In this document: positions 13,301 through 30,300 of the stretch, in pieces
Layout of the letters: every line of letters begins with the position of its first letter
Position numbering within the stretch: position 1 is the stretch's first letter
DNA from: Setoptus koraiensis
Lineage: Eukaryota > Arthropoda
Direction of reading: 5' to 3'
Length of the DNA: 64,000 bases
Assembly: GCA_048013815.1 (NCBI GenBank)
Contig: CM106586.1
Coordinates: 17,732,001-17,796,000 of the forward strand
Notes under the pieces: model-generated
What the model was told of the DNA's origin: nothing
The model's input: only the letters and a program-made list of their open reading frames with translations
Database searches by the model: none
Made by a program: the position numbers and the translations under genes

Positions 13301-16300
13301 GGACGACCACGATGCAAATACAGATAGGCGGCTCATAGGCTGGCAACGGTGTCTAGATGCCGATGCCAGGTCCCGGTGAACACACACACACAGGCACATT
13401 TTATCACCATTTGCTCCATAGTATAGTGGTGGTGGTGGCCACACGATTTTCCTATTAGTTTTATAGGTCGACTCATAGTAGATGGATGAGTGAGAGCATC
13501 TCATTAACGTGACACACAGTCACGATTACCTCACGCGTGGTTTACACCGCAGCATGCACCAGTATTAATAGATTAGTAGTAACAGAGTTGTTGTTTTTAT
13601 CAATGAAACTGACGACCACCGCCAACGTCCATCATTTGCTTTTTGTAGTATTTCTCAAACAAGTGTTTCTATGTGAGTTAATATTTCGCCGCCACATTTG
13701 ATTGATTATGAGATGATCAGGTTAGAGCATGAATGAATCAAACCGAGCGAAGTGTGCCTAGCCAATCAAGTGATTATTGTCCGATAGTGTTGTTGTGCTC
13801 CGATGTATTGTATGAGTATTGTGTGAGTGTGTGTTTGTCTGATTTGTGTCTGGAGACGAAAATCAAACTCAGGCCCATTGTTATGTAAGCGTCGTCCGCG
13901 AAGTTTTAAAGTCACTTGGTCTTTGTTTTGTGGTGGTCAGCTTGTGGAGGAAGAATTGCTTCAAAACAATGCGGCAGCAGCAACAACAACAGCAATAGCA
14001 ACAGTTATCCTCTAATCATTTCTCCATTCTATTAAATACAATTGCAACACCATCTATCCATTACTACTCCAGATATAACCGCCATACCATTTTACCATTC
14101 TGATGCTCTCTCTTCTATAATAATTCTGCGCTTTTTAGTGGAAATCTTTCAATTCCGGCCCTAGTGTGGCTCGCATATGAGAAGAATAATTTTCCTCAAT
14201 GAAATTAATATTTCATAAATTCAATAAAAACTAGTATGAAGAGAAGTAGAACTTTTTAAGTTGACCAAGTCAATCTTTGATAAGGTCATGAGTGGCCGCG
14301 GTCGTTGCTGCAACGACGGCGGCGGCATGTTGATTATGATCGCCAGATTTGTTGTTGCTGTTGCCGTTGTTGTATGCGTTGTTGGCTTATTTCTTGCTGC
14401 TTATTATTACTACTAGAAAGCATATCATAATCTTTACCAGTCGTTATAAATGATGATGATCATCCTGATCTGATAATATCAAGTGATTAGTACACTATCA
14501 AAGTGGAAACAATGTTCACTTAAGATAATTGAGCATGGATCCGGCGCTCATTATTACAAGCCGGCCTATACAACAACAAGCCAGCGAGCGTTGTTGTATA
14601 CCTGTTTGATTGTGATAGTGGCTATGCGTTTCTGGCGGCCCGTTTCTGCTCTATTTGCTCGCTAATCGCCAAGTCTCGGCTCTCTGGCCGAATATTCTCT
14701 CTCTCTCATCTTGCATTTTGGCAACCATTTTCAGTCTCAGTGCTATGTGTGATCTCGACTCCTCAGAGGTGTTCTTGGAAATCAATTAGATGCAATCAAT
14801 TTTTCTTTCTTGCTCTTCCTCAGTCATCCTGCATGTTGCATCTTTTGATCGCCTTCTCAGTGTCTTCAAACACTCGGTGCCGTCGATCAACCGGCCACTA
14901 TGCTAATCGAGCAGCAAGATATGCTATTTCAGCGCGAAACAGCTGTTTTTAGCGTCAGTGGCTATTCACGGCCGATCTGATTTGTCCGTTATTGTGGGGT
15001 CCGCTTTGCGAAAATGCAACATTGAATTTTCAACATTGCAATATTGCTAATATATTTGCTAATTATCGGCATAATTGTGCCAGATGATGTACGCGATTGT
15101 TGCTGACAAATGCAAATTCCGACACACAGACCCGGGTCCCGCTTGCTAGGCTTAGCGGCGGCTTACACGAGACACGCTCAGTGATGTTGTTGCCGCTGGC
15201 CCGGTCGGCTCACCGTGATTGGCCGGTGTTTTTGTCTTCTGTTTCGTCCGGCAAATAGAGCAAACGACGACAACGTCATTGTTTAATATCAGATAATGAA
15301 TTTAGTTTGGTTTGTTGTATTGTCCAGAATGCGTGTGTATTATTTGCACACGGAGCGCGATCAAAACGACGACGACGACGACGACTAATTATTCAACCGA
15401 TCCAATCCGAGCCAGCCAATATTCACCCTTGACGCCCCGAGCGATTCTGTGCCGGCCCGGGCCGCACTTTGCGCACAGTGAGCACAAAACTCTTTTTGTG
15501 TGCCGTCAATTTAGCAAGAATTCTAAAATGTTACACTTGGGCCGCCGTCACCACCAAACACCGTCCACTGTCCGTTTCATCCACAGGCTTCTCTTTTCGC
15601 TTCTCGTTTCACTTTTATTATTAATACCAATTTAACCCTAATAAAGAAGCGACGCTGTTTAAATGTATCCATTGTTTATAAATCCATTTGCGTCGCGCGC
15701 CCCGTCCACCAGTCAGCCCGCTCTGGTCCAGTTTATATAAACCGTGCGCGCCAGTGCTGTGCAGTGCGCTATAGGCTGCATTCACATTGAATAACAGCCA
15801 AATAATACAAATAAATAAATGTGCCAATTGAATGCCGGCAGCGGTTGGCGTTTGCGCCAGTACGCGCGAACGCGAACACGAGCACGCGTTCCGAGACGCC
15901 GCCACTAAACGACCAAAAGAACGCGTCACCCATGCCTGACATTGTCGGCCAGTGGAACCAGTAGGAACTAATAGAGAGGACACAAGCCAGCCGAGAGGCT
16001 TGGTTTCGGTTGTTGGCGCTGTGTGTTTGTGTGTCTTAATTGCGTGCATAAACTGGCCGAAAGCGAAACCAGCGAAAGCGAACGGGCAGGCGACGGGGCA
16101 ACGCGACGAACGAGAGAAGCGTTAAAAGGACATCATTAGTTGAGCTTGATTGGGCGCTCATTTTATTGATTGTTTATTGGTTTGTTACTTGCTGCCAATA
16201 GATTGTTAACACCAACATCGCCACCACTTTCGCGCATCCTATTCCCTCTTGCTGGCACCGCTCAATGCTGGTTGCTGTCGTGTGTCGTATCAATAAACGG

Positions 16301-16379
16301 TGCGACTCGAAAGAGAGCGATCATTCGAAATCGCCCCCAACAGCCGTCGATGTTGACCTTGCTTTTGGCCAGTCGCTGG

Positions 16380-16445
16380 ATCAGCGATGCCAGCCAAAGA
16401 GTGGGCCAATACTGATTCGCCGACTCTTTAGCTGGCATCGCTGAT
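16380..16445. other. 66-bp near-perfect hairpin, precursor-microRNA-like
   Basis: The outer 15 bases ATCAGCGATGCCAGC (16380-16394) pair perfectly with 16431-16445. After one mismatch, AAAGAGT (16396-16402) pairs with ACTCTTT (16423-16429). A 20-nt loop remains, so 22 pairs sit in a stem of about 23. Size and shape suit a microRNA precursor on either strand, but the arms do not match a microRNA I recognise. A cruciform or a remnant of a tiny palindromic element is also possible. Confidence 0.55.
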
Positions 16446-17543
16446 GAACTCGCATCGCATCTCAACGCGTCCCACAACTGGCCGTAACAACTTGTTGACA
16501 CACAAGGATGCTACAATCATTTGACTGCCCACATCACATCAACACAACGGAACATTGCAGCACCGGTACATAGGGCCAGTTATCTCAAACTGTTCGCTAT
16601 TGCCTGCCAGAGATATCTCATCATCTTCTCAATCTATTGTCTTTTGTGAAATTTATGATTTATAATGCTCTATTTACGACACTGCGCGAAGGGGATCCTG
16701 TTGCAATTGTTAAATTGTAAGCAACCTGTCGCTGCCGTTGATGGCGCTTGTTGTTTTAGCGCAAGCAGTCTGTGTATAGACAACAGGTTGCATTGTGTAT
16801 AATGGCCAAGCATAATAATGTTGCTGGTGGTGATCAATAAGAAAAGAATCGCCGTTATTTCGCTTGATTTTGACTCTCGGCTCCTCCTACTGTCGAAATC
16901 AATCTTAAATCTAGAAAGATAAAACATGCAAGAATAATAACGAGAAGAGAGGAATGCTTTTGGCCGCTACTGCTGCTGCTGCTGCCGCTGTCGAACGCAC
17001 ATAATGAAACATAAGTGAAAGAAGCAATCTCACTTGCTCTTTTGGCTGCTGCTTGCTTGTTGGCCTCTTTCCGATTGAAGATCGGACGAGAATCAACATC
17101 AGAATCCGCAACCCAATACATCCTCTTTCTCTCATGGTCCATGAATCGATGATGATCGATATAGAAGCGCTTTTTCCTTCTCTCGCACACACACACACAC
17201 ACACACACACTACAGCAAATCCAACAGGTGAGCTGCGCGTCAGTAAGTTCAATAAACTTACTTTGGACACACAAAACCAACTATTGGGCATGAAACGAAT
17301 CATATTCAAATTAATGCACACAGTGCGCCGATTGCAACTTGGCCAGCGATAGCCATAGTTTGGCTTTGCAATAACAACTTTTTCATTTCAACAATAATCG
17401 ATAGAAACGATATAAATCACGCAAAGATCAACCGGTAGTGGTAGGCAATTATTGATTAGCATACGCATCTAGTGTATAGCGCAGTGAAACCGCAATTATC
17501 ATTTTCTTTTATAGGTCATCGGACATAATCGCTAATCTAGCCA

Positions 17544-17592
17544 GCTATGAAAATCTAGAATTGAGCCCAGATGTGGCTTAGATTTTCATGGC
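17544..17592. other. 49-bp hairpin
   Basis: GCTATGAAAATCTA (17544-17557) pairs with TAGATTTTCATGGC (17579-17592), with one G-T type mismatch. AGCC (17564-17567) then pairs with GGCT (17575-17578) across a six-base bulge on the left arm. It is short for a microRNA precursor and no family is recognised. Confidence 0.4.
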
Positions 17593-18930
17593 AATATCGA
17601 ATCAATGAGGCAACTGCAACTCGTTTGATTCGACCAAGCTGACTCGAGCTGAGACAAACGAATAATGAGGCGACATTGTTTGGATGGTGGTCAACTTGAT
17701 CAACTCATCTCATGCGGCCTGGACTACGTTGGCCAAGATCAAACTCGATCGAATCGATTAGAGTGAGCGTTCGCTGGTTGACTAGACCGTCATAACTATT
17801 GAGGGCGAGACGATTCAATTCTTGTTTGCTGTTTAACTCGATCGGACGCTAAATTCACTGATAGTATCTCTGGCTCTTTCTTCGAGTGCTGCGATAATCA
17901 TGTGCCCGATCGACTTAATTGCCAATTAAACGTGATGGTTATCGAGAAATGTCGGCTAATGATGTATTGTACTGTGTCAGTATTATTACAACTTGGCTGC
18001 ATAACATTTTGAGATATTGATTGCTTGCACAGAGGATGAGTACAAACAGACAAATGTCGATCAATAGCGATAGAAAATTTGCATCAGGTTGCAGTGATCG
18101 CTCAACTTGTAACACTGAAGTACCCATCAATAATGGTGGGGACCGTTAGTGTAGTGCTCCACATTGAGCTCCTCCCACTATCAAACAAATCATTCTGTAG
18201 CATAGCTTACAAATTAGATTGATGGAATAAGAGATTGATTCCACTTGCCGTTGCCAGCGTTCCTCGGGCGCGTATTTTATATCGCTATATATACATCGAG
18301 CCACTGTAGTGCAAGCAATCGATCAGCTGCTGTGGCATACTTCACCGATACATATTGGTTGGCTGACCAACGATTGACCAGAGATCACGGGACGAGTCAT
18401 CAGTCAGAGCAGACTAATTGGTGTCCGTTATAATGGTTGCTGTGTCGCGTCAGATTATATTGTTGTTGACACGCATTGAGCGGGCACTTTATCTCTGGTT
18501 GGTCAAGGTGAAAGCATCAACGTTTTGCTTAGATTGAGCTGTCCAAACAGCTCGTGGTGTTTTATTTACATGTCGCACATCTCAGGCACCTTTACGACTT
18601 ATTGACTGCTAACAATGCAGGCAGCACACTCATATCACTTGAACACCGGTGGACAGAAAGAAAGAAAGAGAACCACTGGAAACGTCCCATTTTGTGGCTA
18701 ATGGAGTGAGCGACGAATGACAGTCTGTGGAGGCTTGGTTTTGGTCGATGTCCCTGTTGATAAAGCCGTTTGTCATATGTCAGATTTATAGTGAAAAGAG
18801 CGAAATAAACGGCGGACAGAAATAAAGAGGCAGCTTTATCATTATTATTTGCTTGATTGGCGCTTGAACTGCTTGTTTATTGATTGTTCTAGCTTAATTG
18901 GTTTAATAAAATCATTGGTAGAGTTGTTGT

Positions 18931-18936
18931 TTTATT
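18931..18936 (-). terminator. Poly(A) signal AATAAA of the KLF gene
   Basis: AATAAA on the minus strand begins two bases after the stop codon (18939-18941), implying an extremely short 3' UTR. Confidence 0.6.
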
Positions 18937-18938
18937 AG

Positions 18939-23395
<4,457 letters not shown>

Positions 23396-24325
23396 AATTT
23401 CAGATTGCTAATTAATATTAAATTAAATGTCTAAATGTTTGACTTAATGTTTGTCGACTGTGATGAGATACTACTTCCTGTGCTGTTTCGATCGGATGGC
23501 CGATGTATGAGGAGAGTTCCTTAGGGTTTGCTTGACAGATTAAAAATGAATTCTTGCGGACAGTGGCGAGAGAATATCGTCGAACTTTGAGAGTCAACTT
23601 TTTCGGGCGCATGCGCAAAGTTTGTAATTAGTTTAAACATCAGAAGGGCAGTCAATCATTATAGATGAGAAGAAGCCTTGCAAGTCGAGTTAGAATAGCG
23701 TCGCATGCGCCGCTAAAGTTGCTGGCCACCACTTGTTGTTTGTGAGCAAGGAGTTGCGCGCGCCACCTGCCGCCCGGACAACTAAACAGCTTTCAAAAGA
23801 GTGCACACGATTACATTGGGCGGCTACATGCAGCGCATGAACACAGTTGCATGAAGCAACAACAGTGGCGATTGTGTGTGCTCACTCGATCACACTGTTG
23901 TATAATGCTCAAAGTTCGCTGCCGTGCACTGCCAATAATGCAGTCTGCTATCGAATTCCTATGCAAGCGCATGACCAACAATTGTAGCAGCACACACAGA
24001 GAACCATGACACATTAGCAAAAACAGCCCATATGATCGAGCGAGCCGGGAGGGAGTAATTCGGCGAGCGTTGATTTGCATGGACGCTCACATTCGAATTA
24101 TCACCGTTATCATTGCTATTATTATCATTTGTTTCATTTACCATCGTATCCAATTCGTCACTATTACTATCTCTACTTATTGCTATTCGAATTCACATCT
24201 AGCCACTGCTTATTATTATCCAATCAATTAATATTGAGATCAGCGCCCGTCACATTGAATAAATTGGAAAAGCTGGCAGTCCCAATATTATCAGCAGCAA
24301 TATTCTAATAAGCGCTCGGGCAAGC
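23396..24325. other. Divergent interval between the KLF gene and DNAJC13
   Basis: A 930-bp interval between two genes read outward. It must hold the DNAJC13 promoter and either the KLF promoter or an upstream KLF exon. No clear TATA box or coding exon was identified. Confidence 0.5.
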
Positions 24326-27300
24326 ATGGACAACCAGCAGAATCGCTACATCAGTAGCTTCATTGTTGTCAAACACTCTTGGAAGGGTCGATACACCAGG
24401 GTATTGTCCATTGGAACAAGTCAGTTGTGTACGTTTGATCCGAAAAATCTTAGGCCAACCAATTGTTGGCTGTATAACGAGGTAGTGGATGTGGCACCAC
24501 TATTGCGCGACAATCCAAACAATTTGCCACCAACTATGACGACTGGCGTCAGTGAATTGTTCAAGTTGGTTGTATTTAAGAAAAAGTCCAACTCTACTGA
24601 GGTGCTGAAATTCTCATCAGATCACCGCAGTGACATACTATGTGATCTATTACAATTTAGAAGCAGATTTGCCTCTACGTCGATATCAAAATCTGTCAAT
24701 CAAACAAGATGTAGAACTGTGCAATATGAATGTAGAAAATTCCATTGGTCCAGGCACGAAATTCCAATTTATTTACAGTTGACCAGCAACAGTATTAATC
24801 AAATTGATCATTCAGGATACTTTATAAGCCCATTCTATTACAAAGACATCGAACAGATAGACCATGTTGCTAATATTCCTGGAGCGTTTGTAATTGTTAC
24901 AAGCGGATTTGGAAGACTTCATATGTTTCGCGTATTGTCTAAAGCAAATCAAGAATCAGCTAACAAGCAACTTATCAACATCGCCGAATCAACATCCAGC
25001 GAACTAGACACTTGTAAGCAAGATCTTATTAACACATTAATTGATTATGCATACAACAATTGTGGCGTTGTCATCAATGTTAAAAAGGATCCCATTGAAA
25101 CTGAACAATTTGCCATGAAGAAATTCGGCTCTAGATATAGTGATGACGAGGCAATGACATCTTTGCATGAATTTACCGTTTACAAAATTTCCAATAGGCA
25201 CCAGCACAGACCAGTTAGACGTATATTATGCCTCACTAACCTGTGCCTGGTTGAACGCGACCCGGAAACTTATCAAGCTGTCACAGTAAAGCCATTGAGT
25301 GAAATTTTCGCTCTTATTAGGTCCAGCGAAGATCCACAATTATTCATGATTGAATTCTCATTTCGGGGACTTATACTCTCCTATACAACCACCGAAAGGG
25401 ACTCCCTCATGGCATCTCTAGTCGATAGTGTTAGAGCATTCGGTAACATAGATGTTCATGTTAAAATGACGCCTACAAATAGAGGATGGCGTTGTGGACC
25501 TTTGAACATGCCTGTTGATGATGAAATCGAACGATGCCATTTAAAAGCGTTCCAAACATTACCCCTTGGATGGTCGTTCATGGATGCTGTATACAGATTT
25601 AATGCTAATTGTCCATACAGTGGTCTGACTCACACTGTGCCACAAGATACCAAACTCTTCTCTGAAAACAAAGCCAAATTAATTGAATTAGCTCTAATGT
25701 CATTCGTAGATCAGTCAGAGGGAGGGTGTATTGCCATGGACGAAGGCGCAACCAGTGGCCCAGTTAAACCATCGGATATAGAGCAATTGTTCCAAGCTAT
25801 AAGAAGATTGGTTGCTTCAAAGGCCGGATTCGCTTTATTCAATCAAAGTGACAGGTTCAGATCATATTTAGGACGAAGTATTGTGCAAACCATAAAACTA
25901 AATAATGATGCAATAACACATGCAGGCATCGACACTTTATGTGCTTTGATGCAACCCATGCACTTAGATTGTGATATTAGACACGAACAACTTAATAAGA
26001 GCTCTCTTCTAGCTTCTAAGCCATTCTTGGAAAGCCTCATGGAAGTACTCAGACTGCACATAAATCGCGGAACAGGCGCACTAGTCGTCGCATCTATGCT
26101 GGATTTCCTAACTTTTGCCTTATGTGCGCCTTATAGCGAAACCACTGAAAGTGGTTGTTTTGATAATTTACTTAATATGGTCGCCATACATGGGAGAGAT
26201 ATATTCAAACTTTTTCAACATCCTTCTCTGGCCATCGTCAAAGGCGCAGGTTTGGTCATTAAAGCTATAATAGAGGAAGGTGAACAGAATGTATCTAAGA
26301 GGATGCAAGAATTAGCTTTGGCCGAAGGGGCTTTAATCAAACACCTACAGATCGGTTTATTCTCTCAGTGCAGCAACGGTAGAACATTGGGTGTACAATT
26401 TTTATCTCGTCATCTGGTCGGCTTATGGTCGACCGGAAATGAAGAGACTCAAGCACTATTCAGGAGAATATTTCCCCTAGGTCTTTTGAATTATCTTGAT
26501 TCAACTGAAGCGCCGCCCCAGAAGATGTGTGGACTGACCTCACGAGATAATCTCAAGTTAGCAACGCAATCATCAATGGGACAAGTTAACGTAGTTACTA
26601 ATAAATTGAATGCCATTAGAGACATTCATCCATCAGTAAGGGTCGTGGAGCGTCAAATCGAAAGTGCCATAGTGCATTGGCGAGAACAAATAGGTATTCC
26701 GAAAAGGGATGAAAAGACGCCTGTTAGGCCTGTTGTGCTTCGACGGAGACGTGAGAGAGTCAAAGTTGCAACCAACTGGGATATGTTTTACTATCAATTT
26801 TTTCAGGATCATTCCAAGCCAGACCTAATCTGGAACTTAAGAACAAGAGAAGAATTGAAAAATGTAATAGAAAATGAACTCAGACTCTTCAAAACCGATC
26901 GCGAACTTGCCTCAAACCAGGCATTAATTTCATGGAATTATCACGAGTTCGAAGTCACTTATCAATCATTGATGGATGAAGTAAAGATTGGTGACTACTT
27001 TTTGCGACTATTACTAGAAGACTCTGAAAACTTGATGAACAAGATTCAGATACGAAGTCCGTTCCACTTTTTGAGTGATCTTTATCATAGATTTCTATTG
27101 AGCAAAAGAATTGACATGCGATGCATTTGTCTGCAAGCGATGGCAATAGTCTACGGTAGTTACTTGACTGAAATAGGGCAATTCAGCGACGTAAAATTTA
27201 TTGTTTCCATGCTCAAGGATTGTCAGCATCGTTTAGAACGCGATCGCCTTCTACTCCTCATTGAAAAGCTTATATTACAGAAAGACAACGCCAAAGATTT

Positions 27301-30300
27301 CATCGATGCCAATGGCGTGAGGGTTATCGTGGATATGATTACTTTGGCTCACTTGCATACTCAAAGAGCCTTCGTTCCGACCCAAACCAATGTAATAGAA
27401 GCATCGTCCGAGATGTTGGCTGCAGCTGCTTCAAAAGAATGGTTTTACAGTGACGACGAAGAGTTGAGCGCCTCCGAACACCCAAATGAAGAAAGTGAGT
27501 CTGAAACTAACGATAAGAAAAAGCATAATGGACCATACACGTTTCTAGATATTGAGGAGTTTTGGAAATCAGGAAAAATAAACCAATCGACTAAATTGTG
27601 GGCCCAGGGAATGGACGGTTGGAGGCTTGTGGCTGATATTCCACAACTGAAATGGAAGCTGCTCGCGGTGGGAGATTCTGTTATGAATGGAAGTGAGCTG
27701 GCTATTTGCATGCTCAACATCTTGATAAAATTGTGTGAGTATTATCCAAGTTATGACCTGGATGGAGCAATCATCAGACCATTTCCCAAAGTGAAGAAAT
27801 ATCTTTCGGACTCAACCTGTTTGCCTCATATAGTGCAACTGCTATTAACATTTGACCCAGTGATTGTAGAGAGGGTAGCGAACTTGATGACTATGGTGTC
27901 CGAAGAGAATCCAATTCTCAGCCAGCTGTATAGATCTGGAATTTTCTTCTTCATTCTTATGTATACTGGGTCCAATTTGATTCCAATAGGCAGGCTACTT
28001 CACCTCATCCACTTGACACAAGCATTCCGATTTGAAGACAACAGTAACCAGAAACCTCGAAGTTTTCTATCATACTTATTGCCTGAAGCTATGGTGTGTT
28101 ACTTGGAGAACTATGGGCCTGAGAAGTTTGCTCAGATCTTCTTGGGAGAATTCGATACTCCAGAAGCCATTTGGAATGGGGAAATGCGAAGAACCATGAT
28201 CGAACGAATCGCTTGTCACGTGGCAGACTTTACTTGTCGTCTTCAATCTAACAATAGAGCTACTTATGAGTACTGCCCCATCGCTCCAATCAATTATGCT
28301 CCGCTAGAAAATGAATTATTTGTGAATATTTACTACCTTCGTAATTTATGCAATACTGAAAAGTTTCCCAAATGGCCTATAAGGAATCCTGTCAATCTAT
28401 TGAAATCTTTGCTAGATGCATGGAAAGAAGAAGCTGATAGAAAACCCTCGAGCTTTTCTATAGAAGATGCTCTAAGAGTACTAGAGTTAGATCCCACTAA
28501 GTATGAACACCCCGAGGACTTGGATGAAAATACTATTCGAGTGTCATACTTTAAGCTTGCTAAAAAATATCACCCGGACAAGAATCCTGAAGGACGGCAT
28601 AAATTTGAGGAGATAAACAAATCATACGAATATTTGTCGAGTAAACAAGCGAGAGAAAAAGCTGCTGGACTCAATCCGAAGAACATGATACTAATCTTCA
28701 AAGCTCAAAGCATTCTGTTTGGCCAATGCAATGACGAGTTGCATCCATACAAATATTCAGGCTATCCTATGCTGATCAAAACAATCAAGAGCGAAATAGA
28801 AGATGATCGATTGTTCAGCAAACCCGATCCTCTATTGGCCTATGCTTGCGAAACAGCATATTACACTTTCAGGTGCTCCAATAAGAATGCCGAGGAGTTA
28901 AGGCGCGAAGGTGGTCTGGAGACGCTACAGCAAGCGCTATCTAGGTGCGCCTCAGTTTTGTCGGCTTCGTCTCAACCCGATGATGTTTGTGTGCAGATGT
29001 GTACTCATATAGTTAATTGTTTCACGGTCGCTGCAGAATTCGAGGCATGTCAGCAAAAACTTGGAGAGATGACAGGTATCATTCGCGATCTCAACAGAAT
29101 ACTTTATTATGGTCAATTACTTCAACTTTGTCTTGCAGCATCGGAATGTTTAGCTGCGTTCGCATCCTGCGCGCCTCTTCATGAACAAATCTACCAATCA
29201 GGTGTTTTGTTTAGTCTGATGTTGTTCCTGTTCAAATACGATTATACATTGGAAGAGGGAGGAGTTGACCGTAACGAAGGTCATAATAAGCAAGAGCTAA
29301 CCAACCAACTTGCCAAAACTAGCTTGAGGGCTTGTGCTCAGTTGAATGAAAAATGTCCTAAACTCTTCAAATCACCTACAGAGTCACTGCTCACAGTTTA
29401 TTTGGCCAAGCTTATGACCGTAAAAGATTCTGAGCTCCACGAGATACTCAAGACCTTGAACAGTAATGTTGAGATACCATATCTGATTTGGAACAATGCT
29501 ACAAGGGCCGAGCTGATCGATTATTTAGGATCTCAACAACGTGAGATCGTCCGTAGTGGCGAGTGCCCGGACACATCTTACGGTACAGATTTCGTATTTT
29601 CTAGTCATAAAGATGAACTCTTTGTTGGTGACGTGTTTATCCGCGTTTACAACCAGCAACCCTCATATCCTCTCGTCAACGCCTCACAATTTGTGCAATC
29701 GCTTTTGAATTATATCGGCACTAAGGCACAATACATCCATTCAGCCTTGTCGCTATCAGATGAAAAGTTATCCAACACTTCATTCGAAAATGTTCAGGAC
29801 TGTCTACAAGCTCTATCGCTTGCGATTAAATTCAATGCTGGAATTGAGGCAAAATGTATTGGACACTTCAAATTACTATTTAGTTTACTTAAGATCAATC
29901 AACTACCAAGTGTTCAAGATACCGCTTTGAATGTTATCCAGAATATCACCGGCAATCATGACTGTGTAGCTGATGTGGCAAACTCGGAAGTAATAGTTTA
30001 TCTTCTCATGGTACTATATTCTAGTCGTTCAATACCTTCCAATATAACGCCAACAGCAAGTCCGACAAAACAACAATCAAGTCACATACAAGAACAAAGG
30101 TCTCAAGCAAACAATAATGAGCCCGTCAATAGAACAATGATCGTTCTGGATACACTACTTCCACTAATGTCTAACGCAAAACTCGTCAAAGAAGCGATAA
30201 TGAAAGGTGGACTCGTCTACTTGATAGATCTTTTCTGTAACTCGACGGATTCTTCTATCAGAGTTAAAAGTGCTGAGCTCATTTCGAGAATAACTTATGA

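Larger units (their letters stand above)
8258..18938. other. 10.7 kb stretch without a recognisable protein gene
   Basis: Only short open frames occur, none with recognisable domains. The stretch contains short simple repeats: CAG/TTG runs near 9728-9755, a CA run near 13380, GAC repeats near 15365-15386 and a CA run near 17188-17210. It also holds two clear hairpins (16380-16445, 17544-17592) and a pair of 42-bp inverted repeats (8730-8771 and 10353-10394). It separates Pym (reading away) from the 3' end of the KLF gene. A distal regulatory domain for the KLF or Still life gene, or a non-coding RNA gene, is plausible. Neither can be shown from sequence alone. Confidence 0.5.

Noticed and set aside
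15621-16049. 142-codon minus-strand frame in the gene desert
   Set aside because: The composition resembles random sequence, with no domain, splice context or codon signal.
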